From Parafilimonas terrae (GTDB taxonomy: Bacteria > Bacteroidota > Bacteroidia > Chitinophagales > Chitinophagaceae), in assembly GCF_900115755.1 (NCBI RefSeq), contig NZ_FOXQ01000009.1:148335-212334 (forward strand): DNA of 64,000 nt, given 5' to 3'. A model generated the notes under the pieces. It was not told the DNA's origin, made no database searches, and saw only the letters and a program-made list of their open reading frames with translations. Positions 52,030-60,841 of the stretch are shown here, one piece after another. Position 1 is the first letter of the stretch. Each line of letters starts with the position of its first letter. Both the position numbers and the translations under genes were made by a program.

Positions 52030-52857
52030 ATGACATTATTCAATTCCCGGAAATTACCTGCCCCCGTACAAAACAGGCCTTCCGGTGCTTACAAGACCAG
52101 CCGCTGGCGCATGTTTTTATTGCCTTTTTCTGTTTTTCTTGGCGCTTTGTTTACCTGGTATTTTCTTGTTCGCTTTAATGTTTTTCCATCTTATGCCATG
52201 CCCGGGCCCGGCGCTGTAGCAAGCAGTTTTGTAGAAGATTTTAAATCGGGCAGTTTGTTAAACGATATTGTTGCCTCATTGTGGAGAGTGGCAGTTGGCT
52301 TTGTTATTTCTGCCGTGCTGGGTATTCCCGCAGGCCTGTGGCTGGGGCAGCATTTAACAGGAAGGCAGGCTTTTTTGCCCATGCTTAATTTTTTCCGTTT
52401 TCTTTCACCGCTTGCATGGATACCATTCGCCATACTTTGGTTTCATATAGGCGATAAGCCTGCTGTGTTCCTTATTTTCATGGCCACTTTTTTCCCGCTG
52501 GCGCTTGCCACTATGTCGGCCGTTGCTACCATTCCCGCTATTTATTTCAGGGTTGCGAAAGACTATAATTATAAAGGTGTTGAATTGCTTACCAAAGTAA
52601 CTTTTCCGGCAGTGCTGCCGCAGGTTATCACAGCGCTTCGGGTGAGTTATGGCATTGCCTGGGTGGTGATTGTTGCCGCTGAAATGGTGGGCTGCCAGGA
52701 TGGTTTAGGCTATGGAATATGGGAAGCGAGAAACGGGTTAAGGCTCGATTCGGCAGCATGTTACATGGTGGTTATTGGCCTGCTGGGAATGGGCATCGAC
52801 CGCTTTTTATTACAATTTTCAAAATTACCAAATGTACGCTGGGGATATGAAAGATAA
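52030..52857 (+). CDS. ABC transporter permease, NitT/TauT type
   Basis: 275 residues with about six transmembrane helices, of the SsuC/TauC/NrtB type (PF00528). Family features are PSYAMPGPGAVASSFV after helix 1, SLWRVAVGFVISAVLGIPAG, FFRFLSPLAWIPFAILWFHI and LPQVITALRVSYGIAWVVIV, the EAA-type loop contacting the ATPase. Such systems import sulfonates, nitrate, bicarbonate, or thiamin and riboflavin precursors. The ATPase gene overlaps its end by 11 bases. No periplasmic substrate-binding protein gene is adjacent, so the substrate is not predictable. Confidence 0.88.
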   Translation: MTLFNSRKLPAPVQNRPSGAYKTSRWRMFLLPFSVFLGALFTWYFLVRFNVFPSYAMPGPGAVASSFVEDFKSGSLLNDIVASLWRVAVGFVISAVLGIPAGLWLGQHLTGRQAFLPMLNFFRFLSPLAWIPFAILWFHIGDKPAVFLIFMATFFPLALATMSAVATIPAIYFRVAKDYNYKGVELLTKVTFPAVLPQVITALRVSYGIAWVVIVAAEMVGCQDGLGYGIWEARNGLRLDSAACYMVVIGLLGMGIDRFLLQFSKLPNVRWGYER

Positions 52858-53587
52858 AATACAAAATAGCAGGCTTACACTGCAGGATGTTTCTTTAAGC
52901 TTTGGAACAATGCCCGTGCTTCAAAACCTTAGCCTCTCCGTAAATTCCGGGGAGTTTGCGGTGATAGTGGGGCCATCGGGCTGCGGCAAAACAACAATAT
53001 TAAATTTACTCTCCGGCCACATACAACCAGGTTCAGGGGCTATACACAGGGAAGGCGTTATACGAACGGTATATCAGAAAGACGGCCTCTTTCCCTGGCT
53101 TACCGTTTCGCAAAATATAAGCATGGGGTTGCGTTCCGTGAGCGATGCACAGCAGCGTGAAGAAGAACTGCAATCGCTTTTTGAACTCATTCACCTGGAA
53201 GATTTTAAAAATCACTATCCGCATGAATTATCAGGAGGTATGCGCCAGCGTGTGGAACTGGCAAGGGCGCTTGCCGGCAACTCTGATATTTTGCTGATGG
53301 ATGAACCTTTTTCCGCGCTGGATTATCAAACAAGGCTTCGCATGCGGTATGAACTGGTGCGCCTGCTTGAAAAAAGGCCGCGTACTGTAATTTTTGTTAC
53401 CCACGATATTGAAGAAGCTGCACAACTTGCCGACCGCGTGCTGGTATTATCCAAAAGGCCTGCAACTATATTGAAAGAGCTGGAAATTACAGCGTCAAAG
53501 CCAAGGGGTTTAACAGATGGTGAAGTGGTTAAGGCAATGAAAGAAATTCTTGAAGAACTGGGCATATTAAGGGAGATTGTTGTGTAA
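52847..53587 (+). CDS. ABC transporter ATP-binding protein, NitT/TauT type
   Basis: 246 residues from the ATG at 52847; an ATG 15 bases earlier and a TTG at 52775 are also in frame. Walker A is VGPSGCGKTTILNLLSG, the Q-loop is YQKDGLFPWLTVSQNI, the signature is ELSGGMRQRVELARAL, Walker B is ILLMDEPFSALD and the H-loop is FVTHDIEEA. It energises the permease encoded by the overlapping upstream gene. The overlap implies translational coupling. The TonB receptor gene starts 249 bases further on. Confidence 0.9.
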   Translation: MKDKIQNSRLTLQDVSLSFGTMPVLQNLSLSVNSGEFAVIVGPSGCGKTTILNLLSGHIQPGSGAIHREGVIRTVYQKDGLFPWLTVSQNISMGLRSVSDAQQREEELQSLFELIHLEDFKNHYPHELSGGMRQRVELARALAGNSDILLMDEPFSALDYQTRLRMRYELVRLLEKRPRTVIFVTHDIEEAAQLADRVLVLSKRPATILKELEITASKPRGLTDGEVVKAMKEILEELGILREIVV

Positions 53588-53835
53588 ACATATTCATAGC
53601 GGCTGTGAGGTAAACCTCATTGCAGCGCAATTATATACCTTAATAAAACCGGCTTGCCTGTTATTCACAGGCATTTACAGAGTTGCTATGCAATCTTATT
53701 CACGCAGATGTTATTGCAAAAAGCTTTCATGACTAACAGGATTGGCTATTGAAATCCATCATTCTTTTATTTAGTAAACAACATGTATTTGTTTAACAGG
53801 TAAAGCACTTGCTGTTGTTTAAATCAATACTATTT

Positions 53836-55917
53836 ATGTACAAAAAAATAATCACTGCTGCTATATTTTTATTACCAATAAGTTTAACCGCACAGAACAC
53901 AGAGAAAGAAGATAGCGTTCAAACAGGCTTTCTTCAAACAGTTATTGTAAACAGTACAAAAAGCAATATCAATTTTAACGGGCAGCGTTACGACGGCCAG
54001 GCAAGAACGGAACGGCTGCTTGATAATATTTCCGGCATCAGCCTTATAAGCCGTGGCAATTTTGCACAGGAGCCTGTATTGCGCGGCATGAGCGACGGGC
54101 AAATAAATGTTACCATTAACTGCATGCGCATATTTGGCGCATGCACTAACCGCATGGACCCAGCAACCTGTTATATAGAACCGAATAACATGCAAAGTGT
54201 GCAGGTAAGTTCCGGCCCCGGTTTAGAAGCTGGCGGCACTACCATTGGCGGCGGCATGAATTTTAATTTGCGGCAGGCAACAATAAATGTGCCCCATAAA
54301 TGGAGCGGCACTGCCGGTACCGGTTTTGAAACCAATGCAGCAGCACGCCAGTTACTCGGCAACCTGCAATACAGCGGCAAACACTTTGCATTTTTAGTGG
54401 ATGGCATTTATCGCAAAGCCGGTAATTACACGCCTGGCGGCAACAAAGATGAAAACATCAGCAAGTATGGTGAATGGATGGAAGAAAATGGTTTTTCTGT
54501 GGATGAAAAAGGAAGGGTTAATTTCTCCCAATACCAGAAATGGAACTTACATGCAGATGCCTTGTACCAGTTAAGCGCACATCAATCGCTTCGTGCGGAT
54601 TACCTGCGTGATGAAGGCAGCAACATCGGCTACCCTGCACTTCCGATGGATGTGGATTTTGACAGAGCTAACGTGGGCAGCATTACACACGAATACACTA
54701 ACGCGGATAAACGGCTCTCTTCCTGGCAAACAAAAATTTATTACAATGATGTGCATCATGATATGAATAATTTTAACCGTTCTGAAGATGAAGTAATGAT
54801 GATGACACGTATGGATATGCCGGGGCGTTCAAAAACCAGTGGCGCATTTACACAGTTGTACTGGAAGGCTTCCGCTTCGCAAAAAATACGTGCAAAGGCA
54901 GAAACCTATATTAACCGCTGGCATGCAACGATGATGATGGGTGCAGGCAGCGATAATGCCATGCCAATGCTAACGATTCCCGACGCACAGCGGACCGTTG
55001 CCGGGTTGGATATTTCAGATGAAATTAACCTCGGTAATTCCTGGCAATTTACCGCAGGCATGCGGCTGGAATACAACCGTTCTTCCATTTATTCTTCCGA
55101 AGGAAAAATGATGCTTATGGATGTTTACATGGATGACCCAAACAAAACAAACTGGTTGTATAATGCTTTTCTTCAGTTGGGCTATCATCCTGCATCCCCG
55201 CTTGGTTTTGATGTAAAGCTGGCAAGGGGCATGCGTGCCCCTACACTTAAAGAATCGTATGCACTTTATTTGTTTAATAATGTTGATGGATATGACTATG
55301 TGGGAAATCCCGCCACTAAAAAAGAAGCATCATTTAACAGTGAACTGAATGTTTTTTACAGCATCAACAATTTTAAGGCAACGCTGAAAGGCTTTGGCTA
55401 TTTTTTCCATAATTATATTGCCGGTTTTGTTCAGCCTGGCCTTATGCCGCAAACAATGAATGCCAATGGCGTAAAGCAGTATGGCAATATTTCATCGGCA
55501 TATATTGCCGGCGCTTCTTTGCTGCTTGGCTGGAATATTGCTTCCCAACTTTCATTCAACAGTAATACTACCTGGCAAACAGGAAAAGATAAGAATGAAA
55601 ATTACCTGCCGCTTATAGCACCTTTAAAAACTACAAACACAATAACCTATAACACGCATAACTGGCGGTTTTTTGCAGCAGGGGCAGGCGCTGCTGCACA
55701 GCATAATACAAGCAATTTTTATGGTGAAACACATACCCCGGGTTATTTTATTATGAATGCCGGTGCAACTAAAACCATTGCTGTTAAGGAACAGCAAATC
55801 ATTATAGGATTGACATGCAATAACATTTTCAATAAGTATTATTATGAGCACCTTGATGTAATAAAGCTGCCCCGCCAGGGAAGGAATTTTATCATGCACC
55901 TTACTTACAATTTTTAG
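53836..55917 (+). CDS. TonB-dependent outer membrane receptor, OprC/NosA-like (putative copper)
   Basis: 693 residues from the ATG at 53836, which opens a signal peptide (MYKKIITAAIFLLPISLTAQ). The plug is short and lacks the SusC-type N-terminal beta domain. The plug segment MRIFGACTNRMDPATCYIEP resembles the copper receptor OprC: Cys103-x3-Met107 gives the CxxxM motif, and His308-x-Met310 (DVHHDMNNF) gives an HxM motif at the corresponding place in the barrel. Met-rich loops follow (EVMMMTRMDM; ATMMMGAGSDNAMPM). Copper import is therefore the best guess. It ends at a strong hairpin, so it is probably not cotranscribed with the exosortase gene. Confidence 0.8.
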   Translation: MYKKIITAAIFLLPISLTAQNTEKEDSVQTGFLQTVIVNSTKSNINFNGQRYDGQARTERLLDNISGISLISRGNFAQEPVLRGMSDGQINVTINCMRIFGACTNRMDPATCYIEPNNMQSVQVSSGPGLEAGGTTIGGGMNFNLRQATINVPHKWSGTAGTGFETNAAARQLLGNLQYSGKHFAFLVDGIYRKAGNYTPGGNKDENISKYGEWMEENGFSVDEKGRVNFSQYQKWNLHADALYQLSAHQSLRADYLRDEGSNIGYPALPMDVDFDRANVGSITHEYTNADKRLSSWQTKIYYNDVHHDMNNFNRSEDEVMMMTRMDMPGRSKTSGAFTQLYWKASASQKIRAKAETYINRWHATMMMGAGSDNAMPMLTIPDAQRTVAGLDISDEINLGNSWQFTAGMRLEYNRSSIYSSEGKMMLMDVYMDDPNKTNWLYNAFLQLGYHPASPLGFDVKLARGMRAPTLKESYALYLFNNVDGYDYVGNPATKKEASFNSELNVFYSINNFKATLKGFGYFFHNYIAGFVQPGLMPQTMNANGVKQYGNISSAYIAGASLLLGWNIASQLSFNSNTTWQTGKDKNENYLPLIAPLKTTNTITYNTHNWRFFAAGAGAAAQHNTSNFYGETHTPGYFIMNAGATKTIAVKEQQIIIGLTCNNIFNKYYYEHLDVIKLPRQGRNFIMHLTYNF

Positions 55918-55935
55918 GTTAATAAAAACTGTTAC

Positions 55936-55976
55936 CACCGGGCAAACGCATTTTAACCAAATGCGTTTGCCCGGTG
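55936..55976. terminator. Strong hairpin terminator after the TonB receptor gene
   Basis: CACCGGGCAAACGCATTT (55936-55953) and AAATGCGTTTGCCCGGTG (55959-55976) are perfect 18-base arms around a 5-base loop, starting 19 bases after the stop codon. The T-tract is weak, but the stem stability makes a terminator or transcript-end structure very likely. Confidence 0.8.
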
Positions 55977-56034
55977 TAAATAAAACTATCGCACTTTAAT
56001 AGTTATTTTTGTTTTCATAAAGCAATAACTGCAA

Positions 56035-56616
56035 GTGCAAACCATCACTAAAACTGCATTGTTTTCCAATAAAAAAACCGGGTTTAATATCCTGCTGTTT
56101 GTGCTGCTGTATGTGATATTGCTGCAGGGGTTTTATCTATATGTGGGCATAACATCACCGGGCGGTAAGCTCTATTCTTCTTTCCTGGACAAATACGCCA
56201 ATGTTCCTGAATGGCTTACTATTCTCATAGCCAAAACTTCCATGTTACTACTTAAGCTGGCAGGCTATGCGGTTTATCAGAAAAATCCGGCTAATATTAT
56301 TATGGAAGGTGGCGGCGGCGTAAATATTGCCTGGGGTTGCCTTGGGGTAGGGGCAATGAGTTTATGGGCGGCGTTTATAACAGCGCACAAGGCTTCTGCC
56401 CGGTATAAATTGAGATGGATACTGGCAGGCATCATCCTCATTTGCATAGTAAATATATTGAGGGTAATTACAATTGTAATAAGCCTGCACAATCACTGGC
56501 GCTATCCTTTGCAGTTTGATGCGCATACCAGTTTTAATATTTTAACCTACGCCGTTATAGTAGCGTTCATGTATATTTTTATACGGAATTATAAAGCGCA
56601 ATCTTACAAGCAATAA
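56035..56616 (+). CDS. Exosortase/archaeosortase family protein
   Basis: 193 residues from a GTG start, with several hydrophobic helices. The family's catalytic triad is visible in order: Cys102 in AWGCLGVGAMSLWAAF, Arg143 in NILRVITIVI, and His164 in FDAHTSFNILTYAV. Exosortases are integral-membrane transpeptidases that cleave C-terminal sorting tags (PEP-CTERM-like) and help attach proteins to surface polysaccharide. This one is short, as in lineage-specific Bacteroidota forms (e.g. the XrtF type); I cannot assign the subfamily. No target with a recognisable tag, and no polysaccharide gene, lies beside it. Confidence 0.82.
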   Translation: MQTITKTALFSNKKTGFNILLFVLLYVILLQGFYLYVGITSPGGKLYSSFLDKYANVPEWLTILIAKTSMLLLKLAGYAVYQKNPANIIMEGGGGVNIAWGCLGVGAMSLWAAFITAHKASARYKLRWILAGIILICIVNILRVITIVISLHNHWRYPLQFDAHTSFNILTYAVIVAFMYIFIRNYKAQSYKQ

Positions 56617-56635
56617 CAACTGAATGCTTCGCGAT

Positions 56636-59557
56636 TTATGCTAGCGCTTCGTACAATATTTCCACCGGGTGTTTGGCTATAACCTTTGTGCCATCTTTAA
56701 TCTGGTGGCGGCAACTTGTGCCCGGCGCAGCAATAATGGTATCTCCTGTTTTGTTGCGCACCGTGGGAAATAATACCAACTCGCCTATTTTCATTGAGAG
56801 ATCATAATGTTCTTTTTCATATCCAAAAGAACCAGCCATGCCGCAGCAACCGGAAGGTATGGTTGTCACCGAATAATTTTCCGGCAATGATAAAATCTTT
56901 ACAGTTGGCGCCACTGATGACAATGCTTTCTGTTGGCAATGGCCATGCAGTTTTATACTTCTTTTTTCGGTTTTAAATTGTTGTGCGGTGATGTTGCCTT
57001 TATCAATTTCCCTTGCAATAAATTCTTCTACTGTAAACACTTTTTTTGATAGCTCTTTTGCTATTTCAAACAAATCATCATCAGCAAGGTCAACATATTC
57101 ATCACGAAAAGTAAGTATGGCCGAAGGCTCAACGCCAACCAGCGGTTTATCTTCTGTTATTAAAGGATGAAGCGTTGCAATATTTTTATTGATGATCTTT
57201 TTTGCATCGCGTATCAACCCTTTTGAAAGCCAGGTCCTGCCGCTTTCATCATGCTCCGGCATGATTACTTCATAACCTAATTTTTCAAGCAGGAGAATAG
57301 CTTTTATACCAATTTCAGTGTCGTTATAATTAGTGAATTCATCGCAGAAAAAATACACCTGACCATTGACTGTTGACTGTTGACTGTTGCCCGTTGACCG
57401 CTTATTGTACCAGTTCCGCAATGTTGTTTTATAAACAGTGGGCAAAGAACGCTTCAAGGCAAAGCCGGATATTTTTTTTATAACACTGCTGATGGCTTTA
57501 TTCTTTACTGCAAAATTGTAAAGGCCGGGCATTAAAGCACCAAGCTTTGCAGATTTAGTGAAGTTGGCAATGAGCCTGCTCCTGAAAGGAACGCCATTCG
57601 CATCATAATAATGCTGCATGAATTCAGCTTTCAGCTTCGCTACATCAACGTTTGAAGGGCATTCAGATTTGCAGCCTTTACAGCTCAGGCACAAATCCAT
57701 CACTTCATAAATTTCTTTATGATCAAAGCGGTTGATCTTATCTGAATGGGTTAAAAATTCGCGAAGGATATTGGCCCTTGCCCTTGTTGTATCTTTTTCA
57801 TTGCGCGTTGCCATGAATGAAGGGCACATGGTGCCGCCAGATAAATGTGTTTTACGGCAATCGCCGCTGCCATTGCATTGTTCTGCATGCTGCAATACAT
57901 CCTGGTTGTAAAAACGAAACAGCGTTTTAAACGTTGGCGTTTGCTGGCCCGGCGTATAACGCAGCATCGTATTCATGGAAGGCGTATCAACAATCTTGTT
58001 CGGGTTGAAAATATTTTGTGGGTCCCAGGCTTGTTTTATCTGCCTCAATAACTGGTAATTTTTTTCGCCCACCATTTGTTTTATAAATTCACCACGCAAT
58101 CTTCCATCACCATGTTCTCCACTTAATGACCCATGATATTTTTTTACAAGCGTTGCTATTTCTTCAGCAATCGTCCTGAACAACTGGTTGCCTTCTGCTG
58201 TCTTTAAATTAATGATTGGACGTAAATGAATTTCGCCGCTGCCTGCATGCGCATAATGCACAGAATACAGGCCATATTTCTTTAGAATAATATTGAACTC
58301 TTCAATAAAAGCAGGCAGGTCATTCACATCAACCGCGGTGTCTTCAATAACGGGCACCGCTTTATCATCGCCGGGAAGATTGCTTAATAAACCAAGCCCT
58401 GCCTTACGCAGGGTCCATATCTTTTTTGTATCGTCGCCAAACAATAAAGGGAAATGATAACCGAGGTTGGCTGCACGCATATCGGCTTCCACCTGTTTTG
58501 CAATGGCTTCAATTTCCGCTCTTGTATCTTTTTTAAATTCAATTACAAGAATAGCGCCCGGGTCACCCTGCACAAAAAAACGGTTCTTTCTTTGCTCAAT
58601 ATTATCTTTCGTGCATTCTAAAATAAAATGATCTATTAATTCGCTTGCAGTGGGATGATATTGTAAAGCGATAAGATTTGCCCGCAGCGATTCATCAATG
58701 TTATTAAAATGCACACATAAAAGGCCTGTTTCTTTTGGCGGCAGTGGAACGATATTCAGTTTTATTTCGGTGATGAATGCAAGCGTTCCTTCAGAGCCTG
58801 CAATGAGTTTGCAGAAATTAAAATCAGGCTCACCCGCCGTAAAAGGCGCCATGTCCAATAACACATCAACTGCATAACCGGTATTTCTTCTTTCAATACT
58901 TTTCTTGGGAAATTCGTTTCTTATCTCCTGCTGGTTTTCATAATTGCTTAATAAACTGCGGATGTTTTTATAGATGTTTGCTTCAAGCGTTTCGCCTTCA
59001 CATTTCGCATGAAATGCATCAATATTTAATGCTTTAAACTCAGCTTCGCTGCCATCGCTTAAAAAAGCTTTCACTTCCAGCAAATGTTCGCGTGTGCTCC
59101 TGTAAACAACAGAATTAGAGCCGCAGGAATTATTGCCCACCATGCCGCCCATCATGGCGCGGTTGGCAGTTGAAGTTTCAGGCCCGAATAAAAAACCATG
59201 TGGTTTTAAAAACATGTTAAGCTCATCCCGAATAACGCCAGGCTCTACGCGCACCCATTTTTCTTCTGTATTTAATTCAAGGATTTTTGTAAAATTTCTT
59301 GATACATCCACAATAATCCCATTGCCCACAACCTGCCCGGCAAGCGATGTGCCTGCTGTTCTTGGAATTAAGGAAGTTTTATTATCGCGGGCAAAGGCAA
59401 TCAGTTTTTTTATATCTTCTTTTGTTTTGGGAATAGCAACAGCCAGTGGCATTTCACGGTACGCCGATGCATCGGTAGCGTATAAAATGCGCATTGTTTT
59501 ATCTGTATAAAATTCACCATCCAGACTTTGGGCTAACTGTTGCAATTGCTCTTTCAT
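56636..59557 (-). CDS. FAD-linked oxidase with Fe-S and CCG domains (D-lactate/2-hydroxyacid dehydrogenase type)
   Basis: 973 residues. A PCMH-type FAD domain (SLIPRTAGTSLAGQVVGNGI; GPETSTANRAMMGGMVGNNS) and an FAD-oxidase C-terminal domain (SAHYAHAGSGEIHL-like, HGSLSGEHGDGRLRGEF) occupy residues ~1-510. Then come two Fe-S cysteine clusters (CNGSGDCRKT...MCPSFMATR; LCLSCKGCKSECPSNVDVAK) and a CCG region (HGHCQQKAL, SGCCGMAGSFGYEKEHYD). Such proteins oxidise D-lactate, glycolate or D-2-hydroxyglutarate and pass electrons to quinone. A low-complexity insert NSQQSTVNGQ lies just before the CCG region, encoded by a tandem repeat at 57361-57399. Confidence 0.88.
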   Translation of the reverse strand: MKEQLQQLAQSLDGEFYTDKTMRILYATDASAYREMPLAVAIPKTKEDIKKLIAFARDNKTSLIPRTAGTSLAGQVVGNGIIVDVSRNFTKILELNTEEKWVRVEPGVIRDELNMFLKPHGFLFGPETSTANRAMMGGMVGNNSCGSNSVVYRSTREHLLEVKAFLSDGSEAEFKALNIDAFHAKCEGETLEANIYKNIRSLLSNYENQQEIRNEFPKKSIERRNTGYAVDVLLDMAPFTAGEPDFNFCKLIAGSEGTLAFITEIKLNIVPLPPKETGLLCVHFNNIDESLRANLIALQYHPTASELIDHFILECTKDNIEQRKNRFFVQGDPGAILVIEFKKDTRAEIEAIAKQVEADMRAANLGYHFPLLFGDDTKKIWTLRKAGLGLLSNLPGDDKAVPVIEDTAVDVNDLPAFIEEFNIILKKYGLYSVHYAHAGSGEIHLRPIINLKTAEGNQLFRTIAEEIATLVKKYHGSLSGEHGDGRLRGEFIKQMVGEKNYQLLRQIKQAWDPQNIFNPNKIVDTPSMNTMLRYTPGQQTPTFKTLFRFYNQDVLQHAEQCNGSGDCRKTHLSGGTMCPSFMATRNEKDTTRARANILREFLTHSDKINRFDHKEIYEVMDLCLSCKGCKSECPSNVDVAKLKAEFMQHYYDANGVPFRSRLIANFTKSAKLGALMPGLYNFAVKNKAISSVIKKISGFALKRSLPTVYKTTLRNWYNKRSTGNSQQSTVNGQVYFFCDEFTNYNDTEIGIKAILLLEKLGYEVIMPEHDESGRTWLSKGLIRDAKKIINKNIATLHPLITEDKPLVGVEPSAILTFRDEYVDLADDDLFEIAKELSKKVFTVEEFIAREIDKGNITAQQFKTEKRSIKLHGHCQQKALSSVAPTVKILSLPENYSVTTIPSGCCGMAGSFGYEKEHYDLSMKIGELVLFPTVRNKTGDTIIAAPGTSCRHQIKDGTKVIAKHPVEILYEALA

Positions 59558-59584
59558 TTGCTTGGTACTCCTTTAACAGGGAGG

Positions 59585-59592
59585 CAAATTTA
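59585..59592 (-). promoter_or_regulatory. -7 promoter box of the FAD/Fe-S dehydrogenase gene
   Basis: On the minus strand the box is TAAATTTG, an exact match to TAnnTTTG, about 28 bases before the ATG at 59557. The rest of the gap to 59707 holds AGTTTATAAAGTTTAAGAG and a loosely inverted GTGAACCTGTAAACTTATAA, another intergenic repeat-like pair. Confidence 0.55.
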
Positions 59593-59707
59593 GTTTATAA
59601 AGTTTAAGAGTTTACGGGTTGTATAATTCTCGCTTGAGATTTGAATCATCTGAATTCGTGAACGCCTGGAACTTGTGAACCTGTAAACTTATAAAGAACA
59701 AATAAAC

Positions 59708-60841
59708 TCAAAGCTGTTTAATAGCTTCCACCAGGTTTGCCCAACTGTATTTCTTTTTTTCTTCTTTTAAATACTGCAAAAAATGTTCTTCACCAAACAC
59801 ATAAAGCTGTTTGATTTTTTGCGCAATGCTTTCAGGATTGGGCTCTGCTATTAAACCAACTTTTTCATCAGGCACAAGCGCAGGCAGGCCGCCCACATTG
59901 GTAACGAGCATTGGTTTTTCAAAGTGATAGGCTAAAGGCGTAACACCGCTTTGCGTAGCATTTCTGTATGGCTGAATTACAAAATCGGCAGCGCTTAAAT
60001 AATATTTTACTTCACTGTCGGCTATAAAACTTGTTCTTAAAATGACCAGCGATTGAAGATTGTTTTGTTCAATAATATCATCGTATAATTTCCGGTCTTT
60101 GTAAAACTCACCGGCAACGAGGAGTTTAGGAATGTGGAATTGGGAATTGGGAATTTGTTGCTTCAGCAATGCCATCGCTTTTAATAAAATATCAAGGCCT
60201 TTATATTCCCGGATAAAACCAAAGAATAAAATAATCCGGTCATCAGCATTTAAATTCAAATGCTTCCGCGCTTCAGCTTTGTCAACTTTATCACCAAAAT
60301 TATCATACAAAGGATGCACGAGTTTTAATGCAGGCTTATCAGTAAATAACCGTAAGTCATTCATCACTTTATCGCTCATTGTAATAAATGCATCAACCGG
60401 TTTTATAAAATAAGATGTGAACTGCTTATCGCCCACTCTTTTTTCATGCGGTAAAATATTATCGGCAATACAAATGATTTTGGTATGACGGTTCTTTTTT
60501 GCAATGCGCAAAATAGTTCCCAGGCATGGCCCCATAAATGGCAGCCAGTAACGCACAACAATTATATCGGGCTTTAATTTTTTTAGTTCGTTGCCAATCT
60601 TAATCCAGTTAAAGGGGTTGATTGAATTGATGCATACTTTAATATTCAAATCTGCTGGCGCCGGCTCATTTGAATATTGCGAAGTGCCGGGAAAAAGAAA
60701 AGAAGGATATTGTAAAGAAAACGTATAAATGGTTACGTTATCATGCTGGTATTGAAATTCCCTTGCCAGCCTTTCGTTGAAGGATGCAAGCCCGCCGCCG
60801 CGCAACGGGTAAGCCGGGCCTATGATAACAACAGATTGCAT
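59708..60841 (-). CDS. Glycosyltransferase family 4 protein
   Basis: 377 residues with a GT-B fold. N-terminal GPAYPLRGGGLASFNERLAR is the nucleotide-sugar-transferase start of GT4 proteins. C-terminal RIILFFGFIREYKGLDILLK, YYLSAADFVIQPYRNATQSG and LAYHFEKPMLVTNVGGLPAL contain the donor-binding EX7E-like region. The insert QQIPNSQFHIPK between two conserved strands is encoded by a GGAATTGGGAATT tandem repeat (60129-60157). The start codon shares one base with the stop of the GT2 gene (TAATG). Probably involved in envelope or cell-surface glycan synthesis. Confidence 0.88.
   Translation of the reverse strand: MQSVVIIGPAYPLRGGGLASFNERLAREFQYQHDNVTIYTFSLQYPSFLFPGTSQYSNEPAPADLNIKVCINSINPFNWIKIGNELKKLKPDIIVVRYWLPFMGPCLGTILRIAKKNRHTKIICIADNILPHEKRVGDKQFTSYFIKPVDAFITMSDKVMNDLRLFTDKPALKLVHPLYDNFGDKVDKAEARKHLNLNADDRIILFFGFIREYKGLDILLKAMALLKQQIPNSQFHIPKLLVAGEFYKDRKLYDDIIEQNNLQSLVILRTSFIADSEVKYYLSAADFVIQPYRNATQSGVTPLAYHFEKPMLVTNVGGLPALVPDEKVGLIAEPNPESIAQKIKQLYVFGEEHFLQYLKEEKKKYSWANLVEAIKQL

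Noticed and set aside
53809..53835. TTG start for the TonB receptor
   Set aside because: The ATG at 53836 gives a proper signal peptide beginning at its first residue.
56035..56616. Exosortase cotranscribed with the copper-type receptor
   Set aside because: A perfect 18-base hairpin lies between them at 55936-55976, so a shared transcript is unlikely.
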